A stretch of 59,609 bases of DNA from Candidatus Gastranaerophilales bacterium (GCA_023663225.1 JAMPHU010000014.1:1-59609); one strand, 5' to 3'. Positions 42,056-51,964 are shown, counted from the first letter of the stretch. The notes: generated by a model not told the origin, from the letters alone. Made by a program: numbers and translations.

Positions 42056-44005
42056 TTATTTGGAAAGTACATTCCGTTTCAGACTGATATGGGCCAATAT
42101 GATATAGACAGCGTAAATAAGGAAAAACAGTCCCAGGGAGATGCCCGTGATTACATAGGGACTGTTGTGTCCTGTCATAATACCCGCCTCCGGAATTGTG
42201 GAGAGATGGAAGATAAAGGGCGCGCCAATTAGCAACGCCGGCAAAGCGGGCATAGCATAGTAGATGGCGAACTGATTGCGGAGTGCTTTTTCCATCTCTC
42301 GGCGCTGCATCCCCAATTTCCGCAGCAACTCGAACTGACGGCGAAAACGCTCTGTTTCGCTGAGCTGTTGGATCGTGAGTATGGTAGCGGCAGTCATGGT
42401 CAAGGCCAGGGCCAGGAAGAAAAGAGGAAAGACCAAAGTAGCAGTTTCAGCAGCGGCCTCGGCCTGCTCGTCAGCGGCCCCATGGAGGGTATCATACTCC
42501 GGGCGGGCATCATCATTTCGGATGTTGCGTAGTGCTTCAAACTGTTCCGAGGTCACCGGCCGGGCAGTTAAGGCGCAATAGATGCGGTGAGCCACAGGCT
42601 GGTTTTCCACCAATTCATCCGGCGCCACAAGTATGAAATTTCCGCCGTTGGCATCCCAACCATACTGATTGAACGGTTCTGTGTAGACACCGCCTGGAGC
42701 GAGTGTTGCCCCTCCTATGGTGATGGGGATATTGTATTCCGTCAAGGCTTTTTCCAAATACTCCATACAGTGGATCAGGTAGGTTCCTGATTCCAAAGAT
42801 ATTTCCGGATAACCCAACATTGTCCGCAGAGCAGCGTAGTCACTGTACCGAAGAATTAAATCCGTGTCATAATAGCGGATAAACCTCGTTTGCGCTGCGT
42901 CCTCCTCCAGAAAACGGTTCACCTGATTGCCGGTTCCCTGATACACCGAATATAACAGGTCGGATTCCACCGGAATATTGTCCTCAATATAGTCCAGATA
43001 AGGCGTGTGGTCCTGCTCATTGTTGGAAACGCTGATACAGAGATCAAAGCAAGAGTAGTGATTCGCCCGCCCTTCAAAAATACCTCGAAATACCAGCCCT
43101 GAACCCTCTGAGATAATAGTGGCAATAAAAATCATAGAGATTGTCGCCATAACGATGCCCATAGTGGTCAGCTTGGCCGTGAGTGTGCGAAAAACCAATA
43201 GTGTCTGGCCTTTGTACTTCCTGGCAGGCCGCTTGTCGAAGAAGGCCGGTATCCCGGAGGCGAAGCTGAGAAAGAAGCCGAACAAGAAGATAATAATGAT
43301 TCCTGCCCCAATAATACCCAACATCAAATCTCCCGCCATAAGCAGACCGGTTCCCACGATTCCCAGCACAATAGACACAATAAATACCTGTTGGCGTTTT
43401 TTTTCGGTCCGGATAGCTGCGCCTTCATTCTGACGCTCAAAGTAAATCAGGTCGTAAATCTTCATCTGCCGGATACGCTTATGGCTCTTGTGTAGAGCGT
43501 GGAGGTAAATCAACACGAAATATGCAATCGTCAATCCCATTGCAGGCAGAGAAAGAGACAGCGAAAAATGATAAGACTGTCCAAATAAGGTTAGGATAAT
43601 GGCGCGTAGAACTTGGTAGAGCAGTCCGCCCAGGGCGATTCCCAGTACCAGGGCACAGCTCCCTACCGCTAAATTTTCTAGGAAGAACAGTCGGGCCACC
43701 TGCTTGTTTTCCAGGCCGATCAGAATGTAGGTTCCCAATTCCCGGCTCCGGCGGGAAAGCATAAATTGAGTGGAGTAGGATACCAGCCAACCGAAGATAC
43801 ACACCACCACAGCGCTGACCATCACGATCACAACGGGTAGCTGCTTCATCAGTTGGGATAAGGTTTGAAGTTCCTGAGAGAATACAAGTCCATTAAAAGC
43901 GTAAAGCAAGGCTGCTGCCATGACTACCGTGGCAAAATAGACCAGGTAATCTTTCGCCTGTCGCTTGGCGTTGCGCAGGGCCAGTTTAGAGTACGTCACT
44001 GACAT
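42056..44005 (-). CDS. bceB: BceB-type ABC permease
   Basis: A 649-residue FtsX-family permease from ATG (complement of 44003-44005) behind GGGAGG. Helices include YLVYFATVVMAAALLYAFNG near the start, and a large extracytoplasmic domain lies about residues 305-500 between the halves, as in BceB, which binds bacitracin-like or lantibiotic-type peptides. FPLFFLALALTMTAATILTI marks the later helices. It forms the resistance and sensing module with the ATPase, kinase and regulator just upstream. Overlap with bceA is 20 bases. Confidence 0.88.
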   Translation of the reverse strand: MSVTYSKLALRNAKRQAKDYLVYFATVVMAAALLYAFNGLVFSQELQTLSQLMKQLPVVIVMVSAVVVCIFGWLVSYSTQFMLSRRSRELGTYILIGLENKQVARLFFLENLAVGSCALVLGIALGGLLYQVLRAIILTLFGQSYHFSLSLSLPAMGLTIAYFVLIYLHALHKSHKRIRQMKIYDLIYFERQNEGAAIRTEKKRQQVFIVSIVLGIVGTGLLMAGDLMLGIIGAGIIIIFLFGFFLSFASGIPAFFDKRPARKYKGQTLLVFRTLTAKLTTMGIVMATISMIFIATIISEGSGLVFRGIFEGRANHYSCFDLCISVSNNEQDHTPYLDYIEDNIPVESDLLYSVYQGTGNQVNRFLEEDAAQTRFIRYYDTDLILRYSDYAALRTMLGYPEISLESGTYLIHCMEYLEKALTEYNIPITIGGATLAPGGVYTEPFNQYGWDANGGNFILVAPDELVENQPVAHRIYCALTARPVTSEQFEALRNIRNDDARPEYDTLHGAADEQAEAAAETATLVFPLFFLALALTMTAATILTIQQLSETERFRRQFELLRKLGMQRREMEKALRNQFAIYYAMPALPALLIGAPFIFHLSTIPEAGIMTGHNSPYVITGISLGLFFLIYAVYIILAHISLKRNVLSK

Positions 44006-44744
44006 CACCTCCCAACAGGGCCAGAACATCCAAGAGCTCATGGTAGAATACAGAGCGTGTCCGCTCTCCGCGCATCAGTTCATTGAAAATGCGCCCGTCC
44101 TTCAGAAACAGCACCCGCCCTGCATAGCTTGCGCTGTAGGCATCGTGCGTGACCATCAGGATCGTGGCCCCCATATCCCGGTTCATGGTAGTCATAATCT
44201 CCAACAGATTTTTGGAGGACTTGGAATCCAACGCCCCGGTCGGTTCATCGGCCAGCAGCAGCGATTGGCCCGCAACGATGGCTCTGGCACAAGCGGCACG
44301 TTGTTTCTGGCCTCCGGATACCTGATACGGAAATTTGCCAAGAATGTCTGTGATGTCCAGCTTCTGCGCCACGCCGTTCACCTGTCGCCGGACGGCGCCG
44401 GGGTCTGAGTGGTTGAGGGTCAGGGCCAGCCCGATGTTTTCCTCAACCGTCAAGGTGTCCAGCAGATTGAAGTCCTGGAATACAAACCCCAGCTTTTCCC
44501 TGCGAAACCGGGCCAGCTCACTGTCAGGCAGCTCCGCGATGCTTTCCCCGTTCAGCAGAATGTCTCCGGCGCTGACGGTATCGATCGTGGAAAGGCAGTT
44601 TAGCAGGGTCGTTTTCCCGCTGCCGGACGCGCCCATGATGGCGATAAATTCTCCGTCCGCCACAGTAAAGCTGACGCGATCCAGGGCCTTTGTCACATTG
44701 TTCTTGTCACCGTAGTATTTTTCAATGTTTTTGACTTGCAGCAT
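43986..44744 (-). CDS. bceA: BceA-type ABC ATPase
   Basis: A 252-residue ATPase with Walker A GASGSGKT, signature VSGGQKQR and Walker B LLLADEPTGALD. It powers the BceB permease, giving resistance to cell-wall peptides and signalling to the kinase. The typical order bceR, bceS, bceA, bceB is kept, and it overlaps bceB by 20 bases. Confidence 0.9.
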   Translation of the reverse strand: MLQVKNIEKYYGDKNNVTKALDRVSFTVADGEFIAIMGASGSGKTTLLNCLSTIDTVSAGDILLNGESIAELPDSELARFRREKLGFVFQDFNLLDTLTVEENIGLALTLNHSDPGAVRRQVNGVAQKLDITDILGKFPYQVSGGQKQRAACARAIVAGQSLLLADEPTGALDSKSSKNLLEIMTTMNRDMGATILMVTHDAYSASYAGRVLFLKDGRIFNELMRGERTRSVFYHELLDVLALLGGDVSDVL

Positions 44745-44819
44745 ATCACCGCCTCCTTTGCTTTGTCCTATGATACGGCAAAAGCAAGGTTTCTTGTATC
44801 GAAGTTATATTGATTTTCC

Positions 44820-45848
44820 TTACATTTTTGTAAGATTTCCCTGGAATACACTTTTTCCCGGCGCCGGGAAGGTAATGCGGACTGTTGTGCCTGTTCCGGC
44901 CTCCGAAGTGATCTGCAATTCAATTTGCAGACAATCCGCCAGCTTGCGGCTAAGATACAGTCCTATCCCTGTGGAACCGCCCCTGTTTCGCCCGTTGCTG
45001 CCGGTAAAACCCCGGTCAAAGATGCGGGGCAGTTCATGGGCCGGAATACCGATTCCATTATCCTGTACGATCAACTGCACTTGCTGTCCAATCCGTTTTG
45101 CCCGTAACTCCAAAACCGGCTGTTCACTCCGATAGCGGACGGCATTTTGTAATAGCTGCCCTACGATAAAAGCCGCCCATTTTCCATCTGTGTAGACAGT
45201 TTGGTTTAAACAATCCGCGTCCACTTTTACACCGCTTTGCATCAACAATGTTCGATGCTGGTTGAGGGCCTGCGCCGTGATTTCCGCAAGGTCAGTCTGA
45301 CGAATGATAAAGTCCTTCTCCGGGTTTTGGGCCCGCGCATAAAATAAGGCCCGCTCCACATGGGCCTCGATCTGCGCCAACTCCGGGGAGAGTTTGCACC
45401 GCACGTTAGGGTCAGCGCTGCGGCAAATCAACCCTGCCGCCGTGATAGGGGTTTTGATTTCATGTACCCAGCTCTCTATATACTCCCGATACTCCCGCTG
45501 TGCGGCCTCGGCATCGGAAACAGCCCGAACCATGTGCCGCCCGGCTCTGCGAAACAATTCCAGCAGCCTGCGCTCATAAGCGTTCCGGGTATTGGGAATA
45601 CACTCGGCAAACAGATATTTTTTATCCAGCTTTTGCATAATGGTTTCCAGTTCGTCCAGTCGGGCGCGGCATTTCACAAAGTCTATTACCTGTTCCAACG
45701 CAAAAATCAGCAGCAGAATAATCAACAAAAGAACCGCCACGCCGGACTGTGTTCCCGTTGCAAGCAGGAACGCCAGTGCCGCCGCCATCACTGCGCCATG
45801 AAAAATCAGCCGTACCAGCCGATCAGACAGAAATTCTCTAAACGTCAT
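44820..45848 (-). CDS. bceS: BceS-type intramembrane-sensing histidine kinase
   Basis: A 342-residue kinase with two membrane helices close together (about 12-30 and 36-55) and almost no outer domain, which marks intramembrane-sensing kinases that read the state of the BceAB transporter. The phosphoacceptor is H129 in SWVHEIKTPITAA. The ATPase part has LLQNAVRYRS (N box) and QDNGIGIPAHELPRIFDRGF (G boxes). It overlaps the regulator by 4 bases. Confidence 0.9.
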   Translation of the reverse strand: MTFREFLSDRLVRLIFHGAVMAAALAFLLATGTQSGVAVLLLIILLLIFALEQVIDFVKCRARLDELETIMQKLDKKYLFAECIPNTRNAYERRLLELFRRAGRHMVRAVSDAEAAQREYREYIESWVHEIKTPITAAGLICRSADPNVRCKLSPELAQIEAHVERALFYARAQNPEKDFIIRQTDLAEITAQALNQHRTLLMQSGVKVDADCLNQTVYTDGKWAAFIVGQLLQNAVRYRSEQPVLELRAKRIGQQVQLIVQDNGIGIPAHELPRIFDRGFTGSNGRNRGGSTGIGLYLSRKLADCLQIELQITSEAGTGTTVRITFPAPGKSVFQGNLTKM

Positions 45849-46510
45849 AATTGATACCCCATTCCCCGCCGGGTCTTAATCAAATCAGGCAGGCCAAGCT
45901 CCGCCAATTTTCCCCGCAGTCGTGTGACATTGACACTGAGCGTATTATCGTCAATATAGATTTGACTTTCCCACAATACTTCAATCAAATCGGCGCGGGA
46001 AACTATTTTCCCTGCATGTGTCATAAGATAAGAAAGTATTTTCAGTTCATTTCGGGTCAACTCCACCGTCTTTCCTCCCGCTGACGCTGTTCCCTGGGTT
46101 AAGTGGAGCGTGAGACCGTCTGTCGATAATGTGTCTGGTTCTGCTGCCCCGCCGGAACGGCGAAGGACAGCTTTGATTCGAGCCAACAGAACAGGAATGT
46201 TGTAGGGTTTTGTGATGTAATCATCTCCCCCCAGGCTTAAAGCACGCAGTTCGTCCACCGCGGAGTCGCGGCTGGTGACAAAGATGATGGGGGTTGAACT
46301 GACCCTGCGAATGTCCGCACATAGGGAGAGACCATCACGCCCCGGCAGATTCAGGTCGAGTAAAATCAGATTTGGGTTATACTCCGAAACCTGCATGGCA
46401 GCATTGGAAAACTTGGTGACTGCCAGAGTTTGATAACCCTCGTTGGACAGCAGCAGAGCCAACTCATCCCGGATAACGGGATCATCTTCAATTATCAAAA
46501 TTCTATGCAT
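45845..46510 (-). CDS. bceR: BceR-type OmpR-family response regulator
   Basis: A 221-residue regulator with acidic residues D9/D10, phosphoacceptor D52 in LILLDLNLPGRDG and the switch lysine in DYITKPYN. The C-terminal winged helix has ELTRNELKILSYLM and TRLRGKLAE. It should activate the bce genes on exposure to cell-wall-active peptides. First gene of the set; promoter not clear. Confidence 0.9.
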   Translation of the reverse strand: MHRILIIEDDPVIRDELALLLSNEGYQTLAVTKFSNAAMQVSEYNPNLILLDLNLPGRDGLSLCADIRRVSSTPIIFVTSRDSAVDELRALSLGGDDYITKPYNIPVLLARIKAVLRRSGGAAEPDTLSTDGLTLHLTQGTASAGGKTVELTRNELKILSYLMTHAGKIVSRADLIEVLWESQIYIDDNTLSVNVTRLRGKLAELGLPDLIKTRRGMGYQL

Positions 46511-46600
46511 TTTCCGCTAACCTCCCATTATTTCCCCCATTTTAGCACACACGGGAGAATACTGTCCAGATGCGGAGGAAGAAAAATACTTCCAAAAGTA

Positions 46601-46629
46601 TTGACAACGAACGTGAGTTAGCATATACT
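46601..46629 (+). promoter_or_regulatory. Consensus promoter of the Cys-rich small protein
   Basis: TTGACA (46601-46606), 17 bases, TATACT (46624-46629), then a leader of about 70 bases. It is the closest match to consensus in the window. Confidence 0.8.
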
Positions 46630-46700
46630 AACCATATAGAGATCGGATATCTCGTTTGGTCACAGAATTGTGAATTTTTTATTTTGTCAAGGAGGCGGAT

Positions 46701-46844
46701 ATGGGTACGATCATTGTAGCGTTGATTTTGGCGGCGGTAGTCGCGCTTGCCGTCAGGAGTATGATACGGGATAAAAAGAAGGGCAAGTCCTTACAGTGCG
46801 GCGGAAATTGCAGCAGTTGCGGACATTGCCCTCATTCTTCCTGA
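46701..46844 (+). CDS. FeoB-associated Cys-rich membrane protein-like
   Basis: A 47-residue protein from ATG 46701 behind AAGGAGG (46689-46695). One membrane helix (TIIVALILAAVVALAVRSM) is followed by KKKGKS and a cysteine cluster C33, C37, C40, C43 (QCGGNCSSCGHC). This is the pattern of the small FeoB-associated Cys-rich proteins, which usually sit after feoA and feoB. Here no feo gene is near. The strong separate promoter suggests real expression. A metal-binding or iron-uptake role is inference. Confidence 0.8.
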   Translation: MGTIIVALILAAVVALAVRSMIRDKKKGKSLQCGGNCSSCGHCPHSS

Positions 46845-46860
46845 TCTGATCAATATTTGA

Positions 46861-48306
46861 TCAATATTTTTTCCAGCAGGATGGATTTAAGAGTATGAGC
46901 ATCGGGAGCAGCTCCAGACGTCCTGCCAGCATGTCAAAGATCAAGACGCATTTGGAGAACGGACTGAAGATGGAGAAGTTCTGCGTGGGACCGACCATTT
47001 CCAGTCCGGGGCCGATGTTGTTCAGTGTCGCCAGCACCGCCGTAAAATTGGTGGTGAAGTCAAAATTATCAATTCCCACAACCAACACCGAAGAGAAAAA
47101 CAAAATAAAGTAGACCGCAATGAACACATTGAGGGAACGCATGGTGTCGTGGGGCACCACATGTCCGTCCATGGAGATCTTTTTGACCATTCTGGGGTGG
47201 ATCATGGTGGATAGCTCTCTGCGGATAGATTTGATCAGCAGAAGGATGCGGGAAATCTTGATGCCGCCTCCGGTGCTGCCCGCGCAGGCGCCTACAAACA
47301 TGAGCAACACCAGGATCGTCTTGGACAACTGCGGCCAGGTGTTGAAGTCCGTGGAAGAAAAGCCGGTGGTGGTGATGATGGAGCCGACCTGGAAAAATGC
47401 ATGGCGGACGCTCTCGGAGAGGGTGGGATACATGCCGTGGATATTCCAGACAATGACTGCCACGCTGCCCAAGATGATGAGCAGATAGACGCGGACCTCC
47501 TCTATGGAGAAGGCGTCCTTGAACTGTCTGCGCAGCAGGCAGAAATAGGCGGAGTAATTGATCCCGCTGAGGATCATAAAGAGAGTAATCATGTTTTGCT
47601 GTAACGGGCTGAAACGGACCACGCTGTCATTGTAAGTGCCGAATCCGCCGGTGCCCACCGTGCCAAAGATCGTGGTCAGGGAATCAAAGAGATTCAGACC
47701 GCAGACGCAGAATACCACAGCGCCGATCAGCGTGAGCGCGATGTAGATTTCATAGAGGATCTTGGCGGTGTCCTTTACCCTGGGCACCAGTTTGCCCACG
47801 GAAGGCCCGGGACTTTCCGCGCGCATCAGGTTCATGGAAGTGCCGCCTCCCATCAGGGGCAGGATCGCCATGATAAAGACGAACACGCCCATTCCGCCGA
47901 TCCAGTGGGTGAAGCTGCGCCAAAAGAGGCTGGCATGGCTCAACGCCTCCACATCCGATAAAATGCTGGCGCCGGTCGTGGTAAAGCCGGATACCGTCTC
48001 AAAGAGCGCGTCAATAAAATGGGGGATTTCTCCGGTAAAAAGGAAGGGCAGAGCACCAAAGACGCTCATTGCCGTCCAACTGAGCGCCACAGAAGCGAAG
48101 CCTTCTCTGGTGTACAGGTCGGTCTGTTTCGGGCGCTTCCGCTTCAGGAAAAAGCCACATATCAGACACAGCGCCGCCGTGGCGAAAAAGGAGAGGGAAG
48201 ATCGCCATTCCTTGTAGAAAACGCCCACAAACGCGGGCAACAGCAGAAAAATGCCCTCAAATTCCAAAACCCATCCTAAAATAAAACGTACAATTGAAAA
48301 ATTCAT
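46861..48306 (-). CDS. trkH: TrkH/KtrB-type potassium channel subunit
   Basis: A 481-residue membrane protein with the four-fold pore repeats of the Trk family. Pore loops include ETVSGFTTTGASIL, GTVGTGGFGTYND, SIITTTGFSSTDF and TLNNIGPG, each with a selectivity Gly. It imports potassium and is gated by TrkA, whose gene is immediately upstream (2-base gap). Confidence 0.93.
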   Translation of the reverse strand: MNFSIVRFILGWVLEFEGIFLLLPAFVGVFYKEWRSSLSFFATAALCLICGFFLKRKRPKQTDLYTREGFASVALSWTAMSVFGALPFLFTGEIPHFIDALFETVSGFTTTGASILSDVEALSHASLFWRSFTHWIGGMGVFVFIMAILPLMGGGTSMNLMRAESPGPSVGKLVPRVKDTAKILYEIYIALTLIGAVVFCVCGLNLFDSLTTIFGTVGTGGFGTYNDSVVRFSPLQQNMITLFMILSGINYSAYFCLLRRQFKDAFSIEEVRVYLLIILGSVAVIVWNIHGMYPTLSESVRHAFFQVGSIITTTGFSSTDFNTWPQLSKTILVLLMFVGACAGSTGGGIKISRILLLIKSIRRELSTMIHPRMVKKISMDGHVVPHDTMRSLNVFIAVYFILFFSSVLVVGIDNFDFTTNFTAVLATLNNIGPGLEMVGPTQNFSIFSPFSKCVLIFDMLAGRLELLPMLILLNPSCWKKY

Positions 48307-48308
48307 GG

Positions 48309-49667
48309 TCAGCCCTCCAGAATATCCTTGATGTCATTCAGTTTGGCGTGGGCGAGCACGATCACCACAGAGTCGCCGACGCGCAGCTCGTCCTGGCCGT
48401 TTGGAATGATGATCTGGCTGCCTCTGGTGATGGAGCAGACCAGCAGATTTTTCTTCAGGCGCAGCCTGTTTAAGGGGATGCCTGTGACGGCGGAAGGTTC
48501 TTTGATGTAAAACTCCAGGGCCTCCGCGCGTCCCTCCTCCAGTTTGTACAGGTTTTCCACGTTGCTGTTTAAAGATTCGTTCATGGAACGGGCATATTTG
48601 ATGATCACGTCCGCGGTGAGCAGCCTGGGGAAGGTGGTGCTGTCAAGTTTGATATCTCCCAGCACATTGTTGAAATTGACGCGGTTGATCTTGGTGACGA
48701 TCTTGGCGTGGGAGTTTTTCCGCGCCACCAGAGAGAGCAGGATATTCTCCTCGTCCAGCTTGGTGAGGGCGGCAAAACCGTCCACAGAGGCCAAGCCCTC
48801 CTGCAAAAGCAGCTTTTCGTCGCTGCCGTCCCCGCAGATCACGGTGGCTTTGGGCAAAAGCTCGCTCAAGTGTTCACAGCGGGCCATGTCGGGTTCTATG
48901 ATCTTGGTGTCGATCCCTACCGCCAGCAGACGTCTGGCCAGATAGTAGGTCATGGTATCGCCGCCCACCAGCATGGCGGTGTGGACCTTGCCGGTGCCGA
49001 TGCCGATTTTGTGGAAGAAATCGTTGGCCTTGGTGGGAGTGGATACAAAGGCTACCACGTCATCCTCCCGGAATACGAAATCGCCTCTGGGTATCAGAAC
49101 TTCCTCCCCTCTTGTGACCATGCAGACCAGCACGTCGCACTTTAAGGTGGTGCGGATATGGATCAACTCGTAGTTGTTGAGGAGACAGTCGCCTGTGACC
49201 CGAAAATGCATCAGCTCGATGCGCCCCTTGGAAAAGGTGTCTACCTTGACCGCGGACGGGAACTGGAAAATGCGGGCGATCTCCGAGGCCGCCGTAAGCT
49301 CAGGATTGATGATCATGGCCAGTCCCAGCTCCTCTCTGAGGAAGGCCGTCTCGGTGTTGTAGATCGGGTTGCGCACGCGGGCGATGGTCTTACAATTACC
49401 GGCCTTTTTGGCGATGACACAGCAGAGAAGATTCTGCTCGTCGGAACCGGTGACGGCGATCAGTAGGTCGGCGTGTTTGATACCGGCCTCCACAAGGGTC
49501 TGATAGCTCACGCCGTTGCCCACCACACCCATGGCGTCCAGCTCGTCCGTGATGGACTGAACCTTATCCTTATTTTCGTCGATCACGACAATATTGTGAT
49601 TTTCTCCGTTTAGCTGCTCGACCAGGGTAAAACCCACCTTGCCGCAGCCTACAATAATAATATCCAT
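48309..49667 (-). CDS. trkA: TrkA-type potassium uptake regulator with two RCK units
   Basis: A 452-residue cytosolic protein. Two Rossmann NAD(H)-binding units begin MDIIIVGCGKVGFTLVEQLN (residue 1) and HTAMLVGGDTMTYYLA (about 230), each followed by a TrkA-C domain, which is the full-length double-RCK form. It gates the TrkH channel encoded next. Confidence 0.93.
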   Translation of the reverse strand: MDIIIVGCGKVGFTLVEQLNGENHNIVVIDENKDKVQSITDELDAMGVVGNGVSYQTLVEAGIKHADLLIAVTGSDEQNLLCCVIAKKAGNCKTIARVRNPIYNTETAFLREELGLAMIINPELTAASEIARIFQFPSAVKVDTFSKGRIELMHFRVTGDCLLNNYELIHIRTTLKCDVLVCMVTRGEEVLIPRGDFVFREDDVVAFVSTPTKANDFFHKIGIGTGKVHTAMLVGGDTMTYYLARRLLAVGIDTKIIEPDMARCEHLSELLPKATVICGDGSDEKLLLQEGLASVDGFAALTKLDEENILLSLVARKNSHAKIVTKINRVNFNNVLGDIKLDSTTFPRLLTADVIIKYARSMNESLNSNVENLYKLEEGRAEALEFYIKEPSAVTGIPLNRLRLKKNLLVCSITRGSQIIIPNGQDELRVGDSVVIVLAHAKLNDIKDILEG

Positions 49668-49834
49668 AATGCTTTACTTACCTCCCAAGATAGTATATAG
49701 TATACCACAGTCTGGTATTTTTTGGAGATTTTTTTACAAGTATCGTATTTTTTGTTTTGAGACTCTCCGATATATCATACGAAAACCGAAAAAAGGTACT
49801 TATGCCTTCAAAACAAAAGCAGGAGGAGAATGCT

Positions 49835-51781
49835 ATGATCTTTGGCGCATGTTATTATCCCGAGCATTGGGACCGGAGCGAATGGGCGCATCACGCGAGG
49901 CTGATGCGGGAGGCCGGTTTTAACACGGTGCGCATGGGCGATTTTGCGTGGGGCGTGATGGAACCGGAGGAGGAGCAATTTGATTTCTCTCTGATGGACG
50001 ACGCCATACAGGTGTTGGCGGCGGAGGGGATCGATGTCATCTTGTGCACCCCTACCGCGGGGCCGCCCAAGTGGCTGGCGGAAAAGTACGATATTTTGCA
50101 GAGAGACCGCTACGGACGAAAGAAAAACTGGGGAGCCAGGCGAGAAGGCTGCGCCAACAGTGCGGATTACAGGAAGCGAAGCGTGCGCATAGCGCGGGAG
50201 ATGGCACAGCATTTCGGGGACAATCCCCATGTGATCGCGTGGCAGATCGACAATGAATTTGGCTGTCACAGCTCTACCCGATGTTATTGTGAGAACTGCC
50301 GCAGAGCGTTTGCGGGGTGGCTTGAGAAAAAATATGGCGACATCGACAATCTCAACAAAGCCTGGGGAACGGTATTCTGGAGTTTGCAGTACGCTTCTTT
50401 TGCGGATGTGATCCTGCCTGTGTACAATTCCTGCGAGCCGGAGAACGCGCAGAGCTGGTCCCACAATCCCTCTCTGGACCTGGAATATCGAAGATTTGCC
50501 TCGGATTCCTGGGCGGCCTATCAAAAATTACAGATCGACGCCGTGAGACAGTACAGCGACAAGCCTGTGACACACAATTTCATGGGACATTTTTCCGATA
50601 TCGATTATTATGATCTGGCGGGGGACCTGGATCTGGTGGCTTGGGACAACTACCCTGACAATCAGTGGGGCAGTTCCGAGTACGAGTACGTTTCCATGGC
50701 GCATGAGAATATGCGGGGATTGAAGGACGCCAATTTCATTGTGGCGGAGCAGCAGTCGGGGCCTTGCGGCTGGGATATCATGGGGGCGGCCCCCGAGCCG
50801 GGTCAACTGCGATTGTGGACCTATCAGGCGCTTGCCCACGGGGGAGAGGGGATCGTGTATTTTCGCTTTCGGGCGCTTCCCTACGGGATGGAGCAGTATT
50901 GGTACGGGGTGTTAGATCAGGACGGCATCCCCCGCAGACGCTACCGCGAACTGAAAGAGACGGGCGAGGAGTTGAGAAAACTGGAGTCCTACATCGTGGG
51001 GGCCAAAAACAAGTATCAGGCATTGATTGTAAAATCTTATGACAACGCCTGGGCGCACAGCATCAAGCGTCACGCGGCAGGGTTTGACTATGAGAGTCTA
51101 CTCTACGCCTATTATCGCGCGAACGCAGATCTCAATATTGCTGCCGCCGTGTCCATGGGGAGCTATGAAGGGTACAAGGTGGTGTATATGCCAGCCTACA
51201 ACCTGGTGGATCCGGAGGAATTGCGGAAAGTGACGGAGTATGTCAGGGGCGGTGGAACACTTGTCACTACATTTCGGAGTGGCGGCAGAGACTTGTATAA
51301 CAATCTGTTTCAAACCACATTGCCCTGCGCTTTTGCAGAGCTGGCGGGAATCGAGGTGGAGGAGTTTACTCCCTTACGAAAGCCTGCCCACATAAAAGGG
51401 ATCGTGGAGTCGGAGGCGTCCGTCTGGTGCGATGTGATCGAGCCTTTGACAGCGAAAGTGTTATGTAGTTATGCGGACCATTATTTTGCGGGCAGGGCGG
51501 CTGTGACCGTGAATCGCTTCGGGGAGGGCAGCGTGTACTATGTGGGATGCGATCTGGAGCCGGAGGCGCTAAAGAAACTGGTGCGCTATATCAGCGAGGC
51601 CGCCGGAGTGGAAATGTGGGATGCGCCAAAGGGCGTGGAGATCGTGCGGCGGGAAGGCTGTGTCATCTTGCTGAATCACAATGACTATGCGGTTGAAACA
51701 AATGTGACGGGACGCTCGCTGCTTTCCGGAGAAACCTTTGACGGCAAGCTTGCTGGATATGGAGTGGAATTTGTGGTATGA
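49835..51781 (+). CDS. GH42 beta-galactosidase
   Basis: The start is ATG 49835, behind AGGAGG (49821-49826), giving 648 residues; upstream in-frame codons lack a site. The TIM barrel opens FGACYYPEHWDRSEW. The acid/base is E141 in AWQIDNEFGCH and the nucleophile E305 in IVAEQQSGPCGWD. A C-terminal beta-galactosidase trimerisation region follows. No signal peptide, so it is intracellular and acts on imported galactosides, such as galactan fragments of pectin. No transporter is next to it. Confidence 0.93.
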   Translation: MIFGACYYPEHWDRSEWAHHARLMREAGFNTVRMGDFAWGVMEPEEEQFDFSLMDDAIQVLAAEGIDVILCTPTAGPPKWLAEKYDILQRDRYGRKKNWGARREGCANSADYRKRSVRIAREMAQHFGDNPHVIAWQIDNEFGCHSSTRCYCENCRRAFAGWLEKKYGDIDNLNKAWGTVFWSLQYASFADVILPVYNSCEPENAQSWSHNPSLDLEYRRFASDSWAAYQKLQIDAVRQYSDKPVTHNFMGHFSDIDYYDLAGDLDLVAWDNYPDNQWGSSEYEYVSMAHENMRGLKDANFIVAEQQSGPCGWDIMGAAPEPGQLRLWTYQALAHGGEGIVYFRFRALPYGMEQYWYGVLDQDGIPRRRYRELKETGEELRKLESYIVGAKNKYQALIVKSYDNAWAHSIKRHAAGFDYESLLYAYYRANADLNIAAAVSMGSYEGYKVVYMPAYNLVDPEELRKVTEYVRGGGTLVTTFRSGGRDLYNNLFQTTLPCAFAELAGIEVEEFTPLRKPAHIKGIVESEASVWCDVIEPLTAKVLCSYADHYFAGRAAVTVNRFGEGSVYYVGCDLEPEALKKLVRYISEAAGVEMWDAPKGVEIVRREGCVILLNHNDYAVETNVTGRSLLSGETFDGKLAGYGVEFVV

Positions 51782-51817
51782 TGAAAAGTAGGGAATTGTG
51801 GAACTCTTGTTTGAAGC

Positions 51818-51964
51818 GTGTCATTGTGCAGATTGTATATTTCACCGCAGACACACTCTCGCTTCGTGAAAAACACAGTGGTACATAAGATGCCAAAGTA
51901 CGGCATCTAAGTACCAGTGTTTTTCAAGAGTCTGCTTGTGAAATATGCAATCTGCACAATTCGG
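51818..51964. repeat. Dispersed inverted-repeat element (copy D), complete
   Basis: Outer arms are 51818-51855 and 51930-51964 (TCTGCTTGTGAAATATGCAA on the right). Inside (51867-51926), TGAAAAACAC/GTGTTTTTCA then GGTACATAAGATGCC/GGCATCTAAGTACC around AAAGTA form the inner hairpin. Stems differ in sequence from copy B but pair in both, while CATAAG, AAAGTA and CTAAG stay the same. It lies between the GH42 and GH105 genes, outside both coding regions. Confidence 0.85.
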
